Below, piece after piece: positions 57,255-64,000 of a DNA stretch of 64,000 bases (position 1 is its first letter; every line of letters begins with the position of its first letter). The stretch is from Voacanga thouarsii (lineage: Eukaryota > Streptophyta > Magnoliopsida > Gentianales > Apocynaceae): assembly GCA_026120185.1 (NCBI GenBank), contig JANUWF010001821.1:1178001-1242000 (forward strand), in the 5' to 3' direction. The notes beneath the pieces were generated by a model. It worked only from the letters and a program-made list of their open reading frames with translations, was not told the DNA's origin and did not search any database. A program made the position numbers and the translations under genes.

Positions 57255-57380
57255 GTGTACGTATAGATTATATAAGTAGATTATATAGATTAATAAATAA
57301 TACATTGCATAGTATATTATATGTATATTATATTATATATATAGTATGTATATATAAATTATATAGTATAGTATTATATG

Positions 57381-57434
<54 letters not shown>

Positions 57435-57948
57435 ATTATATAGGTAGACTGTATAGACTATTATATAAAGTGTCATATAAGTTGTTTTAGTTTTATTTTA
57501 GATTAAAATTTAAAAAGTATTAACGTGTATGTTTTAAATTTATGGATAACAGCATTTTTTTTGCAAAAAAATGTTTAAAAATATCTGAAAACTAAACTGG
57601 AACCGTTTTTGTTCCATTAGAACTGAATATCCGAATAGTCGTCCTGTCCTGAAACTAAAAATTTATGCCCCGTCTCATTCTGAAATTACGATTTGAAACT
57701 GCTGCTAAAAATATAAAAGAATCGAAATTTCGAGACAAAACTGAAAATTTTTAAATCTTCGAACCATCTCGAACACCCTTAACAACCACCGTTCTAACAA
57801 GTAATTGTTCTTATTTACTTATTCAAAATATTCATGTTCAAAAGCATTACCATTTACCAGTCGGCCCAATAGTAGAAAGATAGTGAATTAGAGGCAGGTT
57901 TGGAATATTCAATGTGTCTTGACTCATATTTTTTAGTCTTTTCTCGCG

Positions 57949-57985
<37 letters not shown>

Positions 57986-58898
57986 TATTTATTTATTTAT
58001 TTATCTCAATTAAAATTTCAGCAAAGTTAATCATATTATTAGCTCTCTCTCTCTCATGGAGAATGGCTCCATGATATTAAAGGAACCTCAATACTTTAAG
58101 AATATCAAAATATATTATTTGATAATACTAATTATTTTGTATATAAATTAGAGATCTTTTAGTATCGAGAAGTTTTGTTCTATTGTTGTGTGAAAAACGA
58201 GTATGAGAAAAGAAAAATTTTTACATGAATTGCGTTCACATGAACTATTAGAGAATTATACCGTACAATTTGCACTACATATAATATAACACTCTAAAAA
58301 TATTGATTTATGTAAATCAAATTTATATTAAAATTTCTAATAAGAAAGTGGTAAGCACATTACACAAGCCTACCCTACCGAGAGAGAAGTTTGACCATGG
58401 GTCGTAGGCAAATACTTGAATCCACCGTCGCTGGGCCAATGCCAAGCCCGAGTACCCTATAAAAATTGACTCATCAAAACCAAAATTATTTATTAATTCC
58501 TCTTACTTTTTTTTTTTTTAGAATATATCAATCCATCTTACTAGAATTTAATAGATTCTGTATAGGTTAATCTAAAGATTTTTTTTTTTTTAAAAAAAAA
58601 AACTTTAGGGATAATCCACAACAAAAACTTTAGATGGCAAATGTCTTAATCAGTTTGTAGATTTTTATTCTTTTTCACTACCTAACCAAATAAGTATTTC
58701 GAGAGTAATTAAATGAAATAGTTTTCCTATTTCACAAAAATTTCTGTCGTCCTCTATCCACTGCCCTGCAAGATTTTTTTTTATTAAAAAAAAATTATAA
58801 ATACAATGAGACCCGACCCGAGGAGCCAACCCGTTTTCAAACGCTCCCCTTCCCTCTATTTCTAACTTCATTCAAATTTCAAATTTCAAATCAACAGT
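57255..58898. other. Spacer upstream of the topoisomerase II gene
   Basis: AT-rich, with TA microsatellites at about 57379-57432 and 57955-57980 and TTTA repeats to about 58003. No gene or recognisable transposon was found. The last 500 bp before the gene are probably the distal promoter. Confidence 0.55.
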
Positions 58899-59014
58899 CG
58901 ACCGTTAACCAGCCCTAACCCTCCCTTATATTTAACTCAAAATTCCCGTTGCCAACTCCATTTCACAAAGACACCGCCTCTGTGTCTCTCTCTCTTCTTT
59001 ATCTCACTGCAACA
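58899..59014 (+). promoter_or_regulatory. Proximal promoter and 5' UTR of the topoisomerase II gene
   Basis: A TATA-like TTATATTTA lies at 58926-58934, and a pyrimidine-rich 5' UTR (CTCTCTCTCTTCTTT) precedes the start codon. Just upstream is ACCGTTAACC (58901-58910), whose complement GGTTAACGGT contains the AACGG core of the mitosis-specific activator (MSA) motif bound by plant MYB3R factors. A telomere-like CCCTAACCC follows (58914-58922). Both motif types are known in promoters of proliferation genes; their function here is inferred. Confidence 0.55.
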
Positions 59015-62000
59015 ATGGCGACCAAAACTTCTGCAAAACTCCCCTTACAATCAGGCAACAATGCCAATATCATCACCGCCGGCAAAACCATAGAAGAAAC
59101 CTACCAGAAAAAGACCCAACTCGAGCACATCCTACTCCGACCCGATACTTACATTGGATCCATCGAGAAGCACACCCAGTCTCTATGGGTTTTCGAGAAC
59201 AATTCCATGGTTTACCGTCCAATTTCGTATGTTCCTGGCCTCTACAAGATCTTCGATGAGATCCTTGTCAATGCTGCCGATAATAAACAGAGGGATCCGA
59301 AAATGGACTCTATTAAAGTTGTTATTGATGTGGAGCAGAACTTGGTCAGTGTGTACAACAATGGGGATGGTGTACCTGTGGAAATTCATCAAGAGGAGGG
59401 TGTTTATGTGCCGGAGTTGATTTTTGGGCATTTGTTGACGAGTAGCAATTATGATGATACGGTAAAAAAAACTACTGGTGGGAGAAATGGCTATGGCGCG
59501 AAGCTTACCAACATTTTCTCTACTGAATTTGTTATTGAGACTGCTGATGGCAGGAGGCAGAGAAAGTATAAGCAGGTGTAATTCCGTTATCATTCTCTCT
59601 TCTCTTGGTGTTGAAATCATAAAATTTTGTTGTGGTTATTACTTCATAAATTTTTGTTTCCTTGTTTATAAATGGTTTGGTCTCTGCATATTGGATGTAA
59701 TATTTATTTTAACAGGTTTTGCCTGGATTATCTTAATCAAAGGGTCTTTTTAGTGTAGAAATCATTCCTTGTAAAATTTGATGTCGCATGATCTTTGTTT
59801 TGGGGTTTCTTCACTTTGGTTTCAACTGACATTTTGGAATGAAGTTTCAGTTTTTTTTTCTTGATCAGTAATGGTATTTTTTAAATACTAATTGATGAGG
59901 GGAGCTTTTGGATGTGTAGCATCCTTTGAGAGTCAATTTTTCGTATAAGCTCTTAGTTAGGGTGTTTGTTCTAATTTTGACTTACGTTTGCCACTCTTTT
60001 TGTGATTCATATTTTGCCGATGATAGTTAATGCATGAGTAGAATTTCTTGAAGCTGCATACCATAGTGTTTCGAATTTGTTCAACTTCTTTTTTGAAAGG
60101 AATTCATTTAGGATAGTCATAGGGATATTAAGATGGGGTATTGTTTTGGGTTTGAAGTTACTGGCTAGTTTTGAAGGTTTACGAGATTGTCATTGCGGCA
60201 TTGCTGTGATTCATAAATTCCGTATCCAGATTAAGTTGTTAATTTGTTTGGATTGCTCGTATTTTGCAGTTGCTAAGCAAGTCTGCTATTACAGTTCTTT
60301 AGCATTTCAGGGCCTAGTTAATTGGAGTACCTTCTTTTCGAGCAACTTTATTTTCAGTACATGACAATTTCTGACTCATGATTTTGTATTGTGCTAGTCA
60401 CATGTGGGGGATGTGTTTGACTTTTATTTTAACTTATTGTATGAGAGTATGGTTATGGTTTTGAGTTTCTTCACTCTTTTGGTGCTTGAAATTGGATCCA
60501 TGAGAAGAACTTCACCTATTAATTTCAGTATTAACTATGAAGTTCAGTAGTTGTTTTTCATGCTATGTAATGTTCTATCAATCTACCTGTCTGAATGCAA
60601 TTTTTATACTCTTTTTATGTCTAATGCCTTTGTTTTCTCATTCTGCATATGCACATTGTAACAGTTTGTCAACTATGTTTCTACGCGGACACTGATCTTC
60701 CCATGCATTTTGCTGCTATCTAGGTATTTTCTGAAAACATGGGGAAGAAATCTCAACCAGCTATATCCAAGTGCAAAGAGGCTGAGAATTGGACCAAGGT
60801 CACCTTTAAGCCTGACCTGGCAAAGTTTAACATGACCCATCTTGAAGACGATGTCGTTGTCTTGATGAAAAAGCGGGTGGTTGACTTAGCTGGATGCCTA
60901 GGAAAGACAGTGAAGGTTGAATTAAATGGACAGAGGGTCCCTGTTAAAACATTTTCAGATTATTGTGACCTTTATCTACAATCAGCCTCAAAAAGCAGAC
61001 CGGATCCTCTTCCAAGGTGTTTATTTTTTATTTTGTAATAGCTGATTTTGTCTTGAACTCAGTTCTGAAAACTAATGTGGTTATTTTTTTCAGGATTACG
61101 GAGAAGGTTAATGAAAGGTGGGAGATTTGCGTGAGTCTGAGCGAGGGACAATTTCAACAGGTAAATGCAAATGAATTACAGGAGATGCTTGTTGATGTAT
61201 GGTTTTGAATGAACCTCTTTTAGCATAATTCCGTTTCTTCTTGTATCAGGTTAGCTTTGTGAATTCAATTGCAACAATCAAGGGTGGGACCCATGTTGAT
61301 TATGTTACCAATCAGATAACAAATCATGTGATCAATATTGTGAACAAGAAGAACAAGAATGCTAATCTCAAAGCCCATACGGTCAAAAGTCATTTGTGGG
61401 TATTTGTCAATGTTCTTATTGACAACCCTGCTTTTGATTCTCAAACCAAGGAAACTTTAACACTTAGACAGAGCAGTTTTGGCTCTAAATGTGAACTTTC
61501 ACAAGAGTTCCTGAAGAAAGGTTGGTTCCTTTTCCATCACTGAATTTCTCTGTGATCATGTTAATATGTAGTATGGTAATGTTAAGAGCAAATTTATGGC
61601 AGTGGCAAAGTCTGGTGTAGTAGAAAATCTGTTGTCTTGGGCTGACTTCAAACAAAGTAAAGACCTTAAGAAGACTGATGGAACCAAAAGACAGAGGATT
61701 ACGGGAATTACCAAGCTAGAAGATGCGAATGATGCTGGAGGGAGAAATTCTGAAAAGTGCACCTTGATTTTAACAGAAGGAGATTCAGCCAAGGCTCTTG
61801 CTGTAAGTTGTTGAGGTCTTATCTGTTTGAACGGATTTTTTATCTTTTCTTTCCCTCAGACTACTGAAGATAACTTATAAATTCTGCAGATGGCTGGAAT
61901 TTCTGTTGTTGGGAGAAACTACTATGGTGTTTTCCCGTTAAGAGGTAAATTGCTCAATGTAAGGGAAGCAAGCCATAAACAGATCATGGATAATGCCGAA

Positions 62001-63941
62001 ATTCAGAGTATAAAACAAATTCTTGGTCTTCAGCATGGAAAAGTTTATGATAGTGTTAAATCTCTGAGATATGGTCACTTAATGATTATGACTGATCAGG
62101 TGGCTTCTCACTTCTCCCATTTCTCTCCACCTTCCACTTTCCTTCTTAGAAAGAGAAGATCATGGTTTCTGTTCTTTTAACCAATGTTCCAATTTTGTTT
62201 TCATACAGGATCATGATGGTTCACACATCAAAGGGCTATTGATTAATTTCATCCATTCATTTTGGCCATCACTGCTGAAAATTCCATCTTTCTTGGTGGA
62301 GTTCATAACACCTATTGTGAAGGTCCTAACTGTTTGTCACGTTGTTTTATGTTTAATTAGCATTTCTATGTCAATATTCAGACATAAATTTCCTTGGAGC
62401 ATGTTCAAATTCTTTGACCTTTCTTGTACCTCAGGCTACTCATAAAAATGGTAGAGTTTTGTCATTTTATACTATGCCTGAGTACGAGGCATGGAAGGAA
62501 AGTTTAGGTGGTAATGCCAGTGGTTGGTCCATTAAGTATTATAAGGTTTGTCTACTAAAAGTCATTGATGTTATGGTTTTAGGGCCTACAAATTCAGGTA
62601 CTTTACAATCTTTGACATCCTGTACAGGGGTTGGGAACAAGCACGTCAAAGGAAGGAAAGGAGTACTTCCAAGATCTTGGAAAGCACAAAAAAGATTTCC
62701 TCTGGGTGGATGACCAAGATGGGGAGGCAATAGAGCTTGCCTTCAGCAAGAAAAAGATTGAAGCAAGGAAGAACTGGCTTCGGCAATTTGAGGTCTGAAG
62801 ATAACATGTTTTGATGATTTTAGAGCTGTAACAATCATGTAGCCTAATTTCCACTATTTTTGTTGTCATCCAGCCTGGTACTTACTTGGATCAGGAAGAG
62901 AAACTCATCAAGTACAGTGACTTTGTCAATAAGGAACTCATACTGTTTTCAATGGCGGATCTACAAAGGTCCATTCCATCAATGGTTGATGGTCTGAAGC
63001 CAGGTCAAAGAAAGATCCTTTTCTGTTCTTTCAAGAGGAACTTTGTCAAGGAAGCGAAAGTAGCTCAGTTCTCCGGTTATGTCTCTGAGCACTCAGCTTA
63101 CCATCATGGGGAGCAGAGTCTTGCCAGCACAATTATTGGTATGGCTCAGGATTTTGTGGGTAGTAACAACATCAATCTTCTTCAACCAAATGGTCAGTTT
63201 GGCACCAGAAACCAGGTGAACTATCTATTTAAACTTTTCCCCCCAGAAGTATGCTCCTAAGTTCCTTTGGTTTGGTACTGTCCATATTTTGCTGGGAGAA
63301 TCCAATTCAGTTAACAATTAAATGATTGTGCTACTTGAATTATTTTTACACACAGGGAGGTAAAGACCATGCAAGTGCCAGGTACGTATACACTAAGCTT
63401 TCTCCTATCACGAGATACCTGTTCCCAAAGGATGACGATGGCCTTCTGGATTACTTGAATGAAGATGGTCAGTCCATTGAACCTACTTGGTAAGTCTTAA
63501 TATTATATTAGACATGAAAACTATCACCATAGGGAATGGAATATTATTCAGATTAATGAGGAGATGATTCCTTTGTGACATAGGTACATTCCCATTATTC
63601 CTATGGTTCTAGTTAATGGGAGTGAAGGGATTGGAACAGGATGGAGTTCGTACATCCCAAATTACAATCCAAGGGATATTGTAGCTAACATTAGGCGTAT
63701 GCTGAATAATGAGGCAATGGAGCCTATGGATCCTTGGTATAAGGGGTTCAAAGGAACCATTGAGAAAACAGCAACAAAGGAAGCTGGTGTTACCTATACA
63801 ATCAGCGGAATTGTAGAGGAAGTAGATGAGACTACACTTCGGATAACAGAGCTGCCAATTCGCAGATGGACTCAGGATTACAAAGAGTTTCTGGAATCAA
63901 TTATGACTGGCAATGAAAAAGTCAAGGATCCGTTCATTAAG
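59015..63941 (+). CDS. TOP2: DNA topoisomerase II (eukaryotic type IIA), exons 1-12, 3' end beyond window
   Basis: ATP-dependent nuclear type IIA topoisomerase that passes one duplex through another during replication and chromosome segregation. Exons: 59015-59575, 60724-61016, 61094-61160, 61250-61520, 61603-61802, 61890-62099, 62209-62322, 62435-62545, 62628-62792, 62874-63215, 63356-63489, 63584-63941. All introns are GT-AG and phases agree, giving 942 codons of an expected 1450-1500. GHKL ATPase: E82 and N86/N90 in DEILVNAADN, NNGDG 115-119, TGGRNGYGAKL 154-164. Transducer: QTK 372-374. TOPRIM: EGDSA from E456, DQDHDGSH at 533-540. Winged-helix domain: catalytic Y788 in ASARYVYT. The tower domain begins after it. 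The start is ATG in AACAATGGC; the frame is open upstream but has no ATG. All key residues are present, so it looks functional. Confidence 0.97.
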
Positions 63942-64000
63942 GTAGGTATCATCCATTTTATGTTATTACAGCTTGAATGTATGTAAGTCGCAATCTGATA

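Noticed and set aside
58949..59014. N-terminal extension of topoisomerase II from an upstream in-frame codon
   Set aside because: The frame is open upstream of the ATG at 59015, but the codon at 58949 is TTG and no in-frame ATG precedes 59015. The ATG has a good plant context (AACAATGGC) and gives the usual N-terminus.
59183..59620. 145-codon open frame on the minus strand opposite topoisomerase II exon 1
   Set aside because: It is the antisense shadow of a conserved ATPase exon; no family motif.

Overview
This is plant nuclear DNA, almost certainly from a eudicot; the species cannot be named. The base composition is AT-rich. The only host gene is an intron-split, plant-type DNA topoisomerase II whose first 12 exons run from 59015 to 63941 on the + strand, and the gene continues past the window. 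About 57 kb to its left is intergenic DNA built mostly of nested, decayed transposable elements. I found no prokaryotic feature, CRISPR array, rRNA gene or intact tRNA gene, and no convincing undescribed biological system. The interest lies in the nesting and in some recurrent non-coding structures.

Layout. 1-5542: minus-strand Athila-type Ty3/Gypsy element (A1), cut by the window edge, with a Copia-type solo LTR (184-1973) inside its reverse transcriptase. 5543-7241: unassigned, with a TC microsatellite. 7251-8549 and 9058-10377: two Mutator-like foldback elements, each with a perfect 9-bp target duplication, followed by AT-rich MITE debris. 11185-20629: complete minus-strand non-autonomous Gypsy element (A2) with gag but no pol and TSD TGTAT, holding another Copia-type solo LTR (15319-16772). 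20885-26630: a four-layer nest (old RTE LINE tail, hAT-like element, second RTE LINE, Gypsy solo LTR). 27770-28250: L1-type reverse transcriptase relic. 28257-30055: short Copia element without pol.

30056-48907: Gypsy element 3, whose LTR was entered by Gypsy element 2 (30271-45395). Element 2 in turn holds a 4.1-kb solo LTR (33047-37190), a non-autonomous CACTA element (38898-41655) and a Copia-type solo LTR (42239-44053). 48908-56577: a CACTA left end running into tandem arrays, first of about 60 bp and then about 37 copies of a roughly 154-bp unit, interrupted by a solo LTR (53667-54699). 56578-57254: hAT-like MITE. 57255-59014: spacer and topoisomerase II promoter.

How it fits together. 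A1 keeps protease and reverse transcriptase but has lost most of gag, while A2 has gag but no pol and carries LTRs of the same family, so they look like relics of an autonomous/non-autonomous pair. Six solo LTRs, five with perfect or near-perfect 5-bp duplications and one with 4 of 5 matching, show that LTR-LTR recombination has been frequent. The premature stops I could explain are C-to-T or G-to-A changes, as expected for methylated, silenced DNA. The topoisomerase II gene has all its catalytic motifs and consensus splice sites and looks functional.
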